The notes under the pieces were generated by a model. It saw only the letters and a list, made by a program, of their open reading frames with translations. It was not told the DNA's origin and did not search any database. Shown piece after piece: positions 52,921-62,184 of a stretch of 64,000 nt of DNA (within the stretch, counting starts at the first letter, position 1; each line of letters begins with the position of its first letter). Location: contig NZ_JNIJ01000012.1 in NCBI RefSeq assembly GCF_000701345.1, positions 62,001-126,000 of the forward strand, in the 5' to 3' direction. This DNA comes from Bradyrhizobium sp. URHD0069 (GTDB taxonomy: Bacteria > Pseudomonadota > Alphaproteobacteria > Rhizobiales > Xanthobacteraceae). The translations under genes were made by a program, and so were the position numbers.

Positions 52921-53472
52921 ATGAATTTTGTTCTGTTCTCACGGCGAGGCCCTATCAAGTCAGTGTGCCTCGTTTTGCTTGGGCTGACCCTAATCCCTTA
53001 TGCACAGGCATTCGCCCAACCAGCGCCTCCAACTCCGGCGGAAATGATCTCGAACTATCGCATTCAGCACGGCGAAGGGCGGGTGACCCTGGATCCTGCG
53101 CTCACTAAGATTGCACAGGAACAGGCCACTGCCATGGCCTCCAAACAGACGCTCGACCATAGTGTGCTCGCGCCGTTCAATTCGCGTGTAGCCTCTTCAA
53201 GATCGGATCGTGCCGCAGAGAATATCGCTTACGGCCATGATAGTTTCGCAAACACATTAGCTCAATGGATTGGGTCGGATGGTCACCGAAAGAATCTGTT
53301 GCTGCACAACGCATCTCGGGTCGGTGTAGCCAGTTCAAAAAGCTCCACGGGCCCCACCTATTGGGCAATGGTGATCGCGGTCGCGTCCAAACCCACGACG
53401 GCACCGACCAAGTCCGCAAAACGGCCGGCTCACCAAGCCTGTAGAATTACAATTCTTGGCCTCTGTCTGTGA
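52921..53472 (+). CDS. CAP-domain (SCP/PR1-like) secreted protein
   Basis: The 183-aa product has a signal peptide (SVCLVLLGLTLIPYAQAFA). A CAP domain follows: SNYRIQHGEGRVTLDPALTK, AQEQATAMASKQTLDHS, AAENIAYGHDS and IGSDGHRKNLLLHNASRVGV. These contain the usual His and Glu positions and the GHRxNLL box. CAP proteins are secreted and of varied, mostly unknown, role. A short Lys/Pro-rich tail ends the protein. Confidence 0.88.
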   Translation: MNFVLFSRRGPIKSVCLVLLGLTLIPYAQAFAQPAPPTPAEMISNYRIQHGEGRVTLDPALTKIAQEQATAMASKQTLDHSVLAPFNSRVASSRSDRAAENIAYGHDSFANTLAQWIGSDGHRKNLLLHNASRVGVASSKSSTGPTYWAMVIAVASKPTTAPTKSAKRPAHQACRITILGLCL

Positions 53473-53525
53473 AAAAGCGGAAGAGGTTTGTGGATCCCCG
53501 CGCCTCCCGTCACACGTGAGACGTC

Positions 53526-53553
53526 CAAGGTTCGATGCCTTGTGCGTCCACCA
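53526..53553 (+). other. tRNA-like 3' fragment (T-arm plus CCA end)
   Basis: CAAGG, a TTCGATG loop and CCTTG form a perfect T-arm, followed by seven bases and ACCA, as in the 3' end of a tRNA. No matching acceptor 5' strand or anticodon arm is found upstream, so only the 3' third remains. Together with the oxidase remnant just to its right this suggests the edge of an old insertion or rearrangement. Confidence 0.45.
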
Positions 53554-53632
53554 GTGCGCCCAAATCCCCTGAAAACCTGAGTTTGTTTATAATTTCGACG
53601 CCGCCTCAGTTGGCCGCCTCTTTCATTCGCCT

Positions 53633-53953
53633 TTGGACGGCGTGAAGAGTCAGCTCGATGGCAATGTGATCCAGACCATCAGCCGCACCCTGATGGAAGA
53701 AGTGAAATGGGACCGCTCCATGGTGACTACGCTCGACTGGGCGAGCTATCCGATCCTGATCCTGACCTTCGCGGACATTCCGGAACTGGTCTACGACCTG
53801 ATCGACCGCCCGAACGAACGCCCTTGGGGCGCGGGCGAGCCGTCGACGGCGGTGGTGCCGTCGGCGATCTCGAATGCCGTGTTCGATGCCACCGGCATCC
53901 CCCTGCGCTCGGTGCCTTATACTCCGGCGCGGCGCTCAGCTCGGCTTGAGTAG
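53633..53953 (+). pseudogene. 3' remnant of a molybdopterin-dependent oxidase/dehydrogenase large subunit
   Basis: The ~106 codons match the extreme C-terminus of xanthine dehydrogenase/aldehyde oxidase-type subunits: GNVIQTISRTLMEEVKWD, DRPNERPWGAGEPSTAVVPS with the conserved GxGE loop glutamate, and AISNAVFDATGIPLRSVPY. The other ~600-650 residues are absent upstream. The chosen start codon is only the first in-frame one, so this is a truncated gene rather than a working protein. Confidence 0.8.
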
Positions 53954-54117
53954 AGGTATCCGGGATATCGCAGCAGAAGGGCACCTCACGGCGCCCTCTT
54001 CCTTTCATCACGCGCCGGCCACCAGATCGTGAAGGCCTGTCATCCGTTCGGATGACGCGAACTGCCCGCCTATCATGAGAGGCAACAGATGGGAACATGA
54101 TCTGGAGCAGGGATATT

Positions 54118-54360
54118 ATGACGACGTATTTTATGACGACATATCGCGTATGGTCGCGCGGCTTCACGGCGCTGCTGGCCTGCGGCGCTTTCGCCGTCGG
54201 GCTCGCGAGCGCGGAGGCCCAGGTGACGCGGGACCACAGGCCCAAAGAGCCCCCCAGGCAGTTCACCGATCACCGCAAGAATCCGCCGCCCCCCGGTTGG
54301 GGGAAATCAGAAAACCCGCACCACAACTTTGGAAAGCAGGGCGGTGTATCCGTGAAATAG
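54118..54360 (+). CDS. Small exported basic protein
   Basis: The 80-aa product has a signal-type segment (SRGFTALLACGAFAVGLASA, cleavage near AEAQ). A basic Pro/His-rich mature part (HRPKEPPRQFTDHRKNPPPP) follows. Several in-frame ATGs compete, with ATGACGAC nearly repeated within the first 15 bases. The role is unknown. Confidence 0.65.
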   Translation: MTTYFMTTYRVWSRGFTALLACGAFAVGLASAEAQVTRDHRPKEPPRQFTDHRKNPPPPGWGKSENPHHNFGKQGGVSVK

Positions 54361-54526
54361 GATCTATCCCTCCAGTTGTTTGGGAAATTTGTGCTTCAAC
54401 CCTCGGCAAAGGTGAACAACCACGCTGTCATCGGTGGATGTTTACGACTTGCGCGGAAGACAACAGAGCCGCTCCACCGGTTGCAGGGCGCGAGGCGGGG
54501 CGGCTAACGGACGCCTGAGTGCTTCA

Positions 54527-54763
54527 TCACTCAAAGGGCAGCGTCGCCTGATCTTCTGACCAGTCGATGATCGCGAAAACCATTCCGCGCCTGAGCATTT
54601 CGATTTCGAGATCAGCGGCGTGCTTTTTCCAGTCGGGCGTCTCGCGAATGCGAAATCTGGGTCCCTCGTCAAGGCCGCGGAGCGAATCATCAGCCGCCAG
54701 CGCCCCACGAATGCCCTCGTACATCATGGTGAGGCTGTCGTTCGTGAATGCTCGATAATTCAT
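54527..54763 (-). CDS. Hypothetical 78-aa protein
   Basis: The product starts MNYRAFTNDSLTMMYEGIRG and continues RFRIRETPDWKKHAADLEIE, ending IIDWSEDQATLPFE. It has mixed helical, charged composition without a signal peptide, preceded by a GGGGA site. Proteins of this shape recur in Bradyrhizobium. The function is unknown. Confidence 0.75.
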   Translation of the reverse strand: MNYRAFTNDSLTMMYEGIRGALAADDSLRGLDEGPRFRIRETPDWKKHAADLEIEMLRRGMVFAIIDWSEDQATLPFE

Positions 54764-55059
54764 CGGGTCCCCAGCCCCTATGAACAAGCAACCGCCGGTG
54801 CCCCCAAACGACGGCTCCAGCCGCAATCGCTCGCTAGAAGATATCACAGAGTGAGCCGGAAGAGTTAATTCGGAATTACATCGTGGCGCCGGGGGTAACT
54901 TAGTTGCGGACGAGACTCCCCGCTTTTGCGCGCTACCCTCCCGTCGACGCGGGTCCGGTCCGGCTTCCCGTCGGCCCAGGATAATCGACTGTCAAGTTGA
55001 GCAGAATCAGGGTTATCTTCGCAACGTTGCCCCGTTGACGTCGCGAAGGCGAACCGGAG

Positions 55060-55314
55060 ATGACCGAGCTGGAAGTTCTGGACCGCAACATACACGGGCT
55101 AAAGGAATTGCTGAGGGTCGCCTGGCGCGATCTTGCAAACCCGCTACTCACATCATTCGACCGCCGCGAAGCGCGCAACCAAATCAACCAGTACACTGCC
55201 GAATTGCGGCGTCATCTCCAGTTGATCGAAGCGGAACGCAGCCGATCCCGTAAGCAATCTTTGCCGGAAAAGCCCCGCCGTTTTGAGGAAGTGAAGTTCC
55301 GAATTCTTGCATAA
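55060..55314 (+). CDS. Hypothetical 84-aa helical protein
   Basis: It starts MTELEVLDRNIHGLKELLRV, is charged and helical throughout (REARNQINQYTAELRRHLQL) and ends basic. AAGG lies about ten bases upstream. No family is recognised. Confidence 0.65.
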   Translation: MTELEVLDRNIHGLKELLRVAWRDLANPLLTSFDRREARNQINQYTAELRRHLQLIEAERSRSRKQSLPEKPRRFEEVKFRILA

Positions 55315-55812
55315 GCCCACTCGCGCGCCGCAATCGCTCGACGCTGCTGCCAATCGCGATCCCCCAAGGCTGCTTCCTCGAAACAGGCCTCTGCTCTGGC
55401 CTTCTCGCATTGGCCTTCAGCTAAAGGGTAGCTTTCATTCCAAAAAAATTTGGGCCTGGTAGTGCCGCTGAAATATACCGGCGGCCTTATTCCCCGTGGT
55501 TCCCTCATGGGAGATCGTCTGCGTGGCGCGCCCGGCGATTGGTTCCGGCCCCAAAACGAATCTCTATTGTTCCAGATTGAGGAACTCCCTCCTCGCCTCG
55601 CGAATTTCCAGGCAGCCTTTTCCATGTAGCCTTTCCATGGAGGAACGTCAGACTAGGCTTAAAGCATTCGTCGACTGAATGACCGTCTTAGCCCACCCTT
55701 CGGCACCACGGTATGGAGCGCCGCTTCCGCCTTTCAGGGGCCTGCCCCTCACGTCGCGATGGCGGCGGAACGAAACCTTTTCCTGTTGCTTGCCTTGCAA
55801 TGGAGAAATGCC
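55315..55812. other. Intergenic with two weak short frames
   Basis: A plus-strand frame ending at 55629 (last 40 codons from an ATG at 55507, MGDRLRGAPGDWFRPQNESL) and an opposing minus-strand frame are both somewhat protein-like. Neither has a good ribosome-binding site, and I do not call either as a gene. Confidence 0.35.
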
Positions 55813-56049
55813 GTGCGCACTGGCACCATTTTGATCGTAACTGTTCTGCTGGGACTGTTGACGGCCGTCGGCCTGTTCGCGTGGGCTGGTCTCGCGGGCC
55901 CCGGTGAGCCCATGCCAACTAAGGGCTACGTCGCGCTAGCCTTGGGCGCTCTCGCCACCGTGCTGGTCGGCCTGGGATTGATGGGTCTTGTTTTCTACAG
56001 CAGCCGCCGAGGCTACGACGAGCCACCTCATTTTCACGAAGATCCCTGA
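55813..56049 (+). CDS. Small two-span membrane protein
   Basis: From a GTG with GGAG seven bases upstream, the 78-aa product has two hydrophobic helices (TILIVTVLLGLLTAVGLFAW and LGALATVLVGLGLMGLVFYS) and a His/Pro-rich acidic tail (YDEPPHFHEDP). An ATG 18 codons upstream is a weaker alternative. It is followed after nine bases by the next small gene, suggesting one transcript. Confidence 0.7.
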   Translation: MRTGTILIVTVLLGLLTAVGLFAWAGLAGPGEPMPTKGYVALALGALATVLVGLGLMGLVFYSSRRGYDEPPHFHEDP

Positions 56050-56058
56050 TGTGGCACG

Positions 56059-56295
56059 ATGAATAATCCCGACCAGGAAGTTGTATTGCGAGCCGTTGAG
56101 GACGCGAGGCGTATCCTCGGAGAATACATCGAACCGGGTCCACATAGTGCAACAAGGACTGTAGAGCGCCTGCTCGCTGTGCTCGACAGAAACGATCTGG
56201 TGCACGCGCTCGACCGAATTAACCGACGAATGGTGCTGCGGCTGGTCAAAGGATCGTTGGGAGAAACAAAAAATCCCGGGGGTGATCCGATTTAG
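56059..56295 (+). CDS. Hypothetical 78-aa protein
   Basis: It starts MNNPDQEVVLRAVEDARRIL and continues TVERLLAVLDRNDLVHALDR. It is a helical cytoplasmic protein of a type common in Bradyrhizobium. It lies nine bases after the small membrane-protein gene and is probably co-transcribed. The function is unknown. Confidence 0.72.
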   Translation: MNNPDQEVVLRAVEDARRILGEYIEPGPHSATRTVERLLAVLDRNDLVHALDRINRRMVLRLVKGSLGETKNPGGDPI

Positions 56296-56566
56296 CACCG
56301 TGGTTCTTGATCGGGAAGCACCAGACCTGCCGGGCGTGATCTCGCGCTCTTGCGTCAGACTCACCATCTGCACGCGCGTGCGCCACGTTCGGCCGGCCTC
56401 AAAGGGAAGATCAGCAGCGGTATGGTCCGGAGCAGCGGGCAAGATCGATGTGAACAAGCGTTCATCAAAATTAAATTTTGATCGCGGCTCCGACCATCAC
56501 AATTTTCAAGCAACTTTCAATTGCCGCTCCAGTTAGTTAGTTATGGAAAATGGAGAGCTTGGAACC

Positions 56567-56944
56567 ATGAGAAAGGCAGCATTGGCTTTGGCAACCGCTG
56601 CCACGCTCGGCTTGACTGCGGTAGCAGTTCCCGCACCCGCAGAAGCACGAGGTGGTTGGGGTTGGGGTGGTTTTGGACCTGCCCTGGCGGGCGGGTTGGT
56701 CGCGGGGGCACTAATCGGCGGCTTGGCCTCCAGCGCGTATGCTTACGGGCCGGGCTACGGCTACTATGGCGGCTATGGCCCGTATTATGGCGGCTACGCC
56801 CCCTATTACGGCTATGCTCCCGCCTATTACGGCGGATATTACGCGCCATATTCAGGATATTACGGCTACCGGTACCGGCGCGTGTTTCGTCCCGCATATG
56901 GCTATTACGGTGGTCCTCGATTCTATGGCGCCCGGTATTATTAA
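56567..56944 (+). CDS. Exported Gly/Tyr-rich protein (paralogue of 48397)
   Basis: The 125-aa product has a signal peptide (ALATAATLGLTAVAVPAPAE), a Gly/Trp/Ala segment (GGWGWGGFGPALAGGLVAGA) and a long Tyr/Gly/Pro tail with YGGYGPYYGGY repeats. It shares this plan with the shorter protein at 48397, which runs in the opposite direction. The chosen ATG gives a clean signal peptide; an ATG eight codons earlier exists. Confidence 0.82.
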   Translation: MRKAALALATAATLGLTAVAVPAPAEARGGWGWGGFGPALAGGLVAGALIGGLASSAYAYGPGYGYYGGYGPYYGGYAPYYGYAPAYYGGYYAPYSGYYGYRYRRVFRPAYGYYGGPRFYGARYY

Positions 56945-57126
56945 GGGTGGAATCGTTGGTGACATCTAGAGCGGACACCAAGCGGATAGCGCCCGCGATC
57001 GCGGCTGTTGAGCAGATATAATGCATCGGCCGCGAGTCGGCGCGGCAATAACTGCCCGCGGCGGACGCGCTTCGCCACCCTTCGAAGCGTAGATAAACGG
57101 AGAAAAATGGCCTATCTGCCATCCTG

Positions 57127-58164
57127 ATGCTTCTCCTTGAATCCCTCCCAACCGTGATCGGCACCGCGGCGGTGGCCCCCGCCTTGCTGATATTGTGGCT
57201 TGTGATCGCCGCGGGTGAGCGCCCTGGCCCGCCAGCCAGAGTCTGGGCCGCCTTTCTGCTTGGCGCCGCCAGCATTTCGCTATTGGGCGTAGCGCGTGCG
57301 CCGTTTGCCTCGATATCGGCGACCTCCGAAAATCCCTGGGTCGCGCAGGTCCTGCATTCGGTATTCGGGGTCGCAGCGCCCGAGGAAATCGTCAAGATTC
57401 TCGTCATATTCGCGGTTTCGGCGCGGCGCCGGCCGTTCGCTGATCCGATGGACACCGTGGTCTATGGTGCGGCGGTGGGTCTCGGTTTTGCGGCGTACGA
57501 AAATCTCGCCTACTTGGTGCGGCATGAGGAGATCTGGCAGTCGCTGGCCGCGTTGCGCAGCGTCCTGACCGTGCCGTTCCACGGCGCCCTCGGCATCATC
57601 GCCGGCGCCTATCTTGCGATCGCGCGATCCGGCACCGCGCTGGGTGCGCACCGGCATCACCGCGACTGGGCGCGCATCTCAAGTTTCATTCTGATGCTGT
57701 TTGTGCCGCTCGCGCTGCACGCAGCCTTTGATTTCCCGTTGCTGACGCTGCAACAGAACCCGGACATCGATCCATCCACCCGAATGATGCTGGGATCGGC
57801 CAGCGTGCTGATCGGCTTCGGTTCGATCGCCTTTGCCGCGCGGCTGGTGCGGCGGGTCGGCCGTCACCACGCCCCTCGCACCGAAGTCGCGCGCGAACGA
57901 CTAAGTCAGTTGCGACGAATGTGGGCGTTACTGGTGGTGGGCGGCGGCGCTGGATTTGCAGGTCTGGCCTTTGTGCTCACATCGATCCATCACTGGCTGG
58001 TCAATCCCGAACGCAACATGGCGCTCGTGCTGATCCCGATCGGCCTCGTCTCGATACTGATCGGCACCGCGCTGCTGGCAGCCACCACGGCGATCTATAT
58101 TCTCGGTCGCAATCGGATGCGCATCACATTGAATAGTTTTTCGTCTGCTCCCGGACGTGGTTAG
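57127..58164 (+). CDS. PrsW-family intramembrane metalloprotease
   Basis: The 345-aa polytopic protein carries the PrsW/CAAX-protease-type motifs within predicted membrane helices: APEEIVK (Glu-Glu, about 85-91), GFAAYENLAYL (about 120-130), a His in PFHGALG and HAAFDF (His/Asp). These form the zinc site of glutamic-type intramembrane peptidases. Family members clip membrane anchors such as anti-sigma factors. No sigma/anti-sigma pair is next to it, so the target is unknown. Confidence 0.88.
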   Translation: MLLLESLPTVIGTAAVAPALLILWLVIAAGERPGPPARVWAAFLLGAASISLLGVARAPFASISATSENPWVAQVLHSVFGVAAPEEIVKILVIFAVSARRRPFADPMDTVVYGAAVGLGFAAYENLAYLVRHEEIWQSLAALRSVLTVPFHGALGIIAGAYLAIARSGTALGAHRHHRDWARISSFILMLFVPLALHAAFDFPLLTLQQNPDIDPSTRMMLGSASVLIGFGSIAFAARLVRRVGRHHAPRTEVARERLSQLRRMWALLVVGGGAGFAGLAFVLTSIHHWLVNPERNMALVLIPIGLVSILIGTALLAATTAIYILGRNRMRITLNSFSSAPGRG

Positions 58165-58282
58165 GGCAGCGGTGCCGCGTTCAAGCCGCGTATCAGCGAA
58201 CTAATTTGACCCGGCGACGTTGGCGCAAGTTATACTTACGCCTAGGGCGTCATCCTGCGCTGCCGGTATCGGGAGATTTTCA

Positions 58283-58855
58283 ATGACCCTTCACCAGGAC
58301 ATCACCAGAGTGCAATCCGAAATGAACGCTGCGGTCCGTGAGCATTGGAAGGTCTTTTTGTTTGAAGGCATCCTGCTTATGATCCTGGGACTGGCGGCGG
58401 TGATCGCGCCGTTGATAGCGAGCCTCGCCTTCACGATTTTCTTCGGCTGGATGTTTCTGATCAGCGGCGTCGTGGGACTGGCGACGACGTTCTGGGCTCG
58501 ACGGATGCCGGGCTTCCGGTGGTCGCTGGCTTCGGCCGCGCTGGCCGTCGGCGCCGGCATCATTCTGCTGGCGAGGCCGGCCGAGGGCGTCTTGACACTC
58601 ACCATCGTGATCGGCGCCTATTTCCTCGCCGAAGGCGTCGCCACCATCATGTATGCGCTGGAGCATCGCCGCGAATTATCCGAGCGCTGGAGCTGGATGC
58701 TGTTCGCCGGCATAATGGATATCCTGATTGCCGCCCTGATCATCACCGGGCTTCCCGGCTCGGCCGAATGGGCTGTCGGACTCCTGGTCGGAATCAACCT
58801 CTTGTTCGGCGGTGCTTCGCTGATCGCAATGGCGCTCGCGGCCCGCAAGGGGTGA
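58283..58855 (+). CDS. HdeD/DUF308 family membrane protein
   Basis: The 190-aa protein has six hydrophobic segments in three pairs (for example LMILGLAAVIAPLIASLAFT and FFGWMFLISGVVGLATTFWA) with the tandem DUF308 plan of HdeD. HdeD is linked to acid resistance in E. coli, and the rhizobial role is unproven. GGGAG precedes the ATG; a longer frame start is unsupported. Confidence 0.88.
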   Translation: MTLHQDITRVQSEMNAAVREHWKVFLFEGILLMILGLAAVIAPLIASLAFTIFFGWMFLISGVVGLATTFWARRMPGFRWSLASAALAVGAGIILLARPAEGVLTLTIVIGAYFLAEGVATIMYALEHRRELSERWSWMLFAGIMDILIAALIITGLPGSAEWAVGLLVGINLLFGGASLIAMALAARKG

Positions 58856-58943
58856 TCACAGAATTTGCGCGTATTCTGTCCGCGACACCGGTATCACCCT
58901 CGGATCAAAACCGTGGGCCGCCTTTGCGGAACGCGGCTGACAT

Positions 58944-59210
58944 TCAGCAACCGCGGCAAATGCTCTTGATCTTGCGATCGAGCGCACGGTTTTCCTTGAT
59001 GAGCGGATCGTTCGGATCGTCGAGGTCCGTGTCGGGCACCTGATCGGCGCGTGGCTGACGGTGGCCGATCGGGGCTTCGAGCGGCACCTGCCGCTGAATC
59101 TGCGACTGATTTGCCGCGTCCGAAGCTCCCTTGTTGCTCTTTGTCTGCGCCACCCCAGGACCGCCGCCAATCAGAAGCAGCAGCGCTGCGGTCGTGAACA
59201 ATTTTCTCAT
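58944..59210 (-). CDS. Small exported hypothetical protein
   Basis: The 88-aa product follows a GGGAG site and has a signal peptide (MRKLFTTAALLLLIGGGPGV, cleavage near AQT). The mature part is polar and ends with IKSICRGC, containing two cysteines. It lies downstream of epmB on the same strand but 68 bases away. No family is recognised. Confidence 0.7.
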   Translation of the reverse strand: MRKLFTTAALLLLIGGGPGVAQTKSNKGASDAANQSQIQRQVPLEAPIGHRQPRADQVPDTDLDDPNDPLIKENRALDRKIKSICRGC

Positions 59211-59278
59211 CTTGCTTCTCCCATTTTCGGAAAAATGAGCTATCGCGCACGATCGGGAACCTCCGCCCATCACTTCGA

Positions 59279-60376
59279 TCATGGCTTCGGAGGATAGAGA
59301 TGTACGTCGCCGCAATAATCGACAATACGATAACGCGTTTCCGGGCGCAGTTGACAGTCCGCAGACAAGAAATTTGCATGCGACAAATAGCTCGGGCCGA
59401 CCGGCGCCTTGCCGTGTCCGCCGGGAATGTCGAGCACGTAATCCGGCTGACACAATCCGGAAACCCGCCCCCGCAGCGCGCGCATCAGTTCCTGCCCGTG
59501 CGCCAGCGTGGTGCGCAGATGCGCCGTGCCGGGCGCGAGATCGCCGTGGTGCAGGTAATAGGGCTTGATTCGGCATTCGACGAAGGCCCGCATCAGAGCC
59601 TCCAACGCCGCTGGGTTATCGTTGACGCCGCGCAGCAGCACCGACTGGCTTACCATGGGAATGCCAGCATCGATGATCTCGGCGCAAGCGGCGCGGGCCC
59701 TGCCAGACAGTTCCCGGGCGTGATTGGCGTGCAGCGCGACCCAGGTCGTCGCGCCCGTGACCTTCAGCGCCGCGATCGTCTCGGCGCTGATCCGCGCGGG
59801 ATCGGCAACCGGCACGCGGGTATGAATCCGGATAACCTTGACGTGATCGATGGCCGCGAGGTCCGCCATGATCTCAGTGAGCCGTCGCGGCGACAGCATC
59901 AAGGGATCGCCCCCGGTCAGGATCACTTCCCAAATTTCCGGATGCGCGCGGATGTAGTCGAGCGCCTTGTCGTACGCGGCCTGCGAGAGCGAGGTCGTCT
60001 TGCCGGGCCCGACCATTTCGCGACGAAAGCAGAAACGGCAATACACCGCGCAGATGTGAACCAGCTTGAACAGCACCCGATCGGGATAGCGATGCACGAT
60101 GCCGGCGACCGGCGAATGGCTGTGATCGCCGATCGGATCGGCATTCTCTTCCGGCTGAGTTAGCAATTCCTCGGCGCTCGGAATGAACTGTCGCGCGATC
60201 GGATCGTCGGGGTCATGGGGGTCGATCAGCTCGGCAATGTGCGAGGTCACGGCCACTGCATAGCGCGCCGCGACCGCTTCCAGATCGGGAAGCGCAGCGG
60301 CGGGCGCAAGGCCGCGAGCCACCAGCTCGGCGGGCTCGCGCAAAGTCGCGGCCGGCTTGAAATTGATCTTGTTCAT
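59279..60376 (-). CDS. epmB: EF-P beta-lysylation 2,3-aminomutase (EpmB, KamA-type radical SAM)
   Basis: The 365-aa radical SAM enzyme contains the iron-sulfur motif CAVYCRFCFRR (C-x3-C-x2-C), TGGDPLMLSPRRL and PLP-binding region features of lysine 2,3-aminomutases, such as HARELSGRA and QSVLLRGVND. It converts alpha-lysine to R-beta-lysine for attachment to EF-P. Its start overlaps the stop of epmA by four bases (ATGA), and EF-P is encoded divergently just beyond. The context makes EpmB more likely than a catabolic aminomutase. Confidence 0.92.
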   Translation of the reverse strand: MNKINFKPAATLREPAELVARGLAPAAALPDLEAVAARYAVAVTSHIAELIDPHDPDDPIARQFIPSAEELLTQPEENADPIGDHSHSPVAGIVHRYPDRVLFKLVHICAVYCRFCFRREMVGPGKTTSLSQAAYDKALDYIRAHPEIWEVILTGGDPLMLSPRRLTEIMADLAAIDHVKVIRIHTRVPVADPARISAETIAALKVTGATTWVALHANHARELSGRARAACAEIIDAGIPMVSQSVLLRGVNDNPAALEALMRAFVECRIKPYYLHHGDLAPGTAHLRTTLAHGQELMRALRGRVSGLCQPDYVLDIPGGHGKAPVGPSYLSHANFLSADCQLRPETRYRIVDYCGDVHLYPPKP

Positions 60377-61425
60377 GCATCACCTGCCGGCGGCGTCCAC
60401 ACCACCTGATCGATCCTGACCGCGCCGCTCGCCAGCATCACCAGCCGGTCGAAGCCGAGCGCGACGCCGCTCGCTTCCGGCATCTTTGCGACCGCATCGA
60501 GAAAATCCTCGTCGAGCGGATAGCGTTCGCCGTAGCGCCGCTGTTTTTCGTCCATCGCCAACGTGAAGCGCAGGCGTTGTTCCCGCGCATCGGTCAATTC
60601 GCCAAATCCGTTGGCGAGCTCGACGCCGCAGGCATAGACCTCGAAGCGTTCGGCGACGCGTGGATCGGACGATTTGGCGCGCGCCAGCGCCGCTTCGGGA
60701 ACCGGATATTCAAACAATACCGTCAAACGTCCCTGCCCCAGATTCGGTTCGATATGCTCGACCAATACCTTGCTGAAAATATCCGACCAGGTGTCGTCAT
60801 CCGTGATCCGCACCCGCTTCCTTGCCGCCGCCGCGAGGCCATCGCGATCGCCCTTGCCGTCCGCAACGGTTGCAAGCAGGTCGATCCCGGCAAAGCGCTC
60901 GAACGCCGTCGCGACTGTCAAAAGCTCCGGCTCGGCGAAGGGATCGGCGACGTTGCCGCGAAACGAGAATTGTCCGATGCCGGTCGCCTGTGCGGCGTGC
61001 GCAATGATGACGATGCTGTCGGCCATGACGGCGTCATAGGTTGCGTTGGCGCGGTACCATTCCAGCATGGTGAATTCGGGAAGATGCAAATCGCCGCGCT
61101 CGCGGTCGCGAAACACCCGCGCAAGCTCGAAAATCTTCGTTTCGCCCGAGGCCAGCAATTTCTTGCAGGCGAATTCCGGCGAGGTCCGCAAATACCGTGT
61201 CGCGCGCTCGCCATTGGCGCGCTGTAGTTCAGTCCGTGGCGCATGCAGGTGGGTCTCATTCCCCGGTGACACCTGCAAAATTCCGGTTTCCACCTCGGCA
61301 AAACCCTGCTCGTCGAACCATGTCCTAATGGCCCTGGTGATAGCGCTTCGCGCCGTCAAAAATGGCCTGACGTCGGCGTGCCGCGCGGCGGACCACCATG
61401 GCGAATACTGATCGTTTCCGGCCAT
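60373..61425 (-). CDS. epmA: EF-P--(R)-beta-lysine ligase (EpmA/GenX)
   Basis: The 350-aa protein is a truncated class II lysyl-tRNA synthetase catalytic core without anticodon-binding domain. It has [16 protein letters not shown], motif 2 [12 protein letters not shown] followed by [13 protein letters not shown], and motif 3 [12 protein letters not shown]. It activates beta-lysine and attaches it to the conserved lysine of EF-P. Paired with epmB (four-base overlap) and divergent from efp, it completes the modification pathway. EpmC (hydroxylase) is not seen. Confidence 0.94.
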   Translation of the reverse strand: MAGNDQYSPWWSAARHADVRPFLTARSAITRAIRTWFDEQGFAEVETGILQVSPGNETHLHAPRTELQRANGERATRYLRTSPEFACKKLLASGETKIFELARVFRDRERGDLHLPEFTMLEWYRANATYDAVMADSIVIIAHAAQATGIGQFSFRGNVADPFAEPELLTVATAFERFAGIDLLATVADGKGDRDGLAAAARKRVRITDDDTWSDIFSKVLVEHIEPNLGQGRLTVLFEYPVPEAALARAKSSDPRVAERFEVYACGVELANGFGELTDAREQRLRFTLAMDEKQRRYGERYPLDEDFLDAVAKMPEASGVALGFDRLVMLASGAVRIDQVVWTPPAGDA

Positions 61426-61584
61426 CAACCTGCCGCCTCGCCAGGCAACCGGTGCAGGGACATCAAGTCGGCGGCACTAGTATCGACGCACAAAATCAGT
61501 ATGTTGCAGCCCGAAACCGCCTTAAAAGCCGCAGGACAGCGTTGTCCGGATCGGGCCCAGGCCAGAATATCAGGAAAATCAGCT

Positions 61585-62151
61585 TTGAAAGTCATCGCCA
61601 GTTCTATTCGCAAGGGCAACGTCATCGAGCAAGACGGCAAGCTTTACGTGGTTCTGACCGCCGAGAACATCCACCCCGGCAAGGGAACGCCGGTCAGCCA
61701 GATCGAAATGCGCCGAATCAGCGATGGGGTAAAGATTTCCGAGCGTTACAAGACCACCGACCAGGTGGAGAAGGCGACCATCGAGGATCACAACTTCAAC
61801 TACCTGTACAACGATGCCGACGGCTTCCATTTCATGAACGCCGACACCTACGATCAGGTTCAGGTGCCCAAGGATGTCGTGGGCGCGGCCGCGCCGTATC
61901 TGCAGGAGAACATGACCGTCAAGCTGTCGCTGCACGGCGTCGTTCCGGTGGCGATCCAGATGCCACAGCGCGCGACGCTGGAAGTTGTGGAAACCGAGCC
62001 CGTCACCAAGGGTCAGACCGCATCGTCGTCCTACAAGCCTGCTATCCTCTCCAACGGCGTGCGCACGGCCGTGCCTCCGCATATCGGTACGGGCACGCGC
62101 ATCGTCGTCATGACCGAGGACGGCTCCTACGTCGAGCGCGCCAAGGATTAG
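61585..62151 (+). CDS. efp: Translation elongation factor P
   Basis: The 188-aa protein initiates at TTG (AGGA nine bases upstream) to give the standard N-terminus [20 protein letters not shown]. No in-frame ATG fits the family length. The modification loop is HPGKGTP, Lys about 33 (position 34 in E. coli numbering), and the C-terminal OB domains include [23 protein letters not shown] relieves ribosome stalling at polyproline. Its lysine is modified by the EpmA/EpmB pair encoded next door. Confidence 0.95.
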   Translation: MKVIASSIRKGNVIEQDGKLYVVLTAENIHPGKGTPVSQIEMRRISDGVKISERYKTTDQVEKATIEDHNFNYLYNDADGFHFMNADTYDQVQVPKDVVGAAAPYLQENMTVKLSLHGVVPVAIQMPQRATLEVVETEPVTKGQTASSSYKPAILSNGVRTAVPPHIGTGTRIVVMTEDGSYVERAKD

Positions 62152-62184
62152 ACAGGCTACGCTTGGGCGCCGGGGGCGACGTAG

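Noticed and set aside
52172..53560. Island inserted at tRNA-Glu
   Set aside because: No second copy of the tRNA-Glu 3' end is found to the right. The tRNA-like scrap at 53526 has a different sequence.
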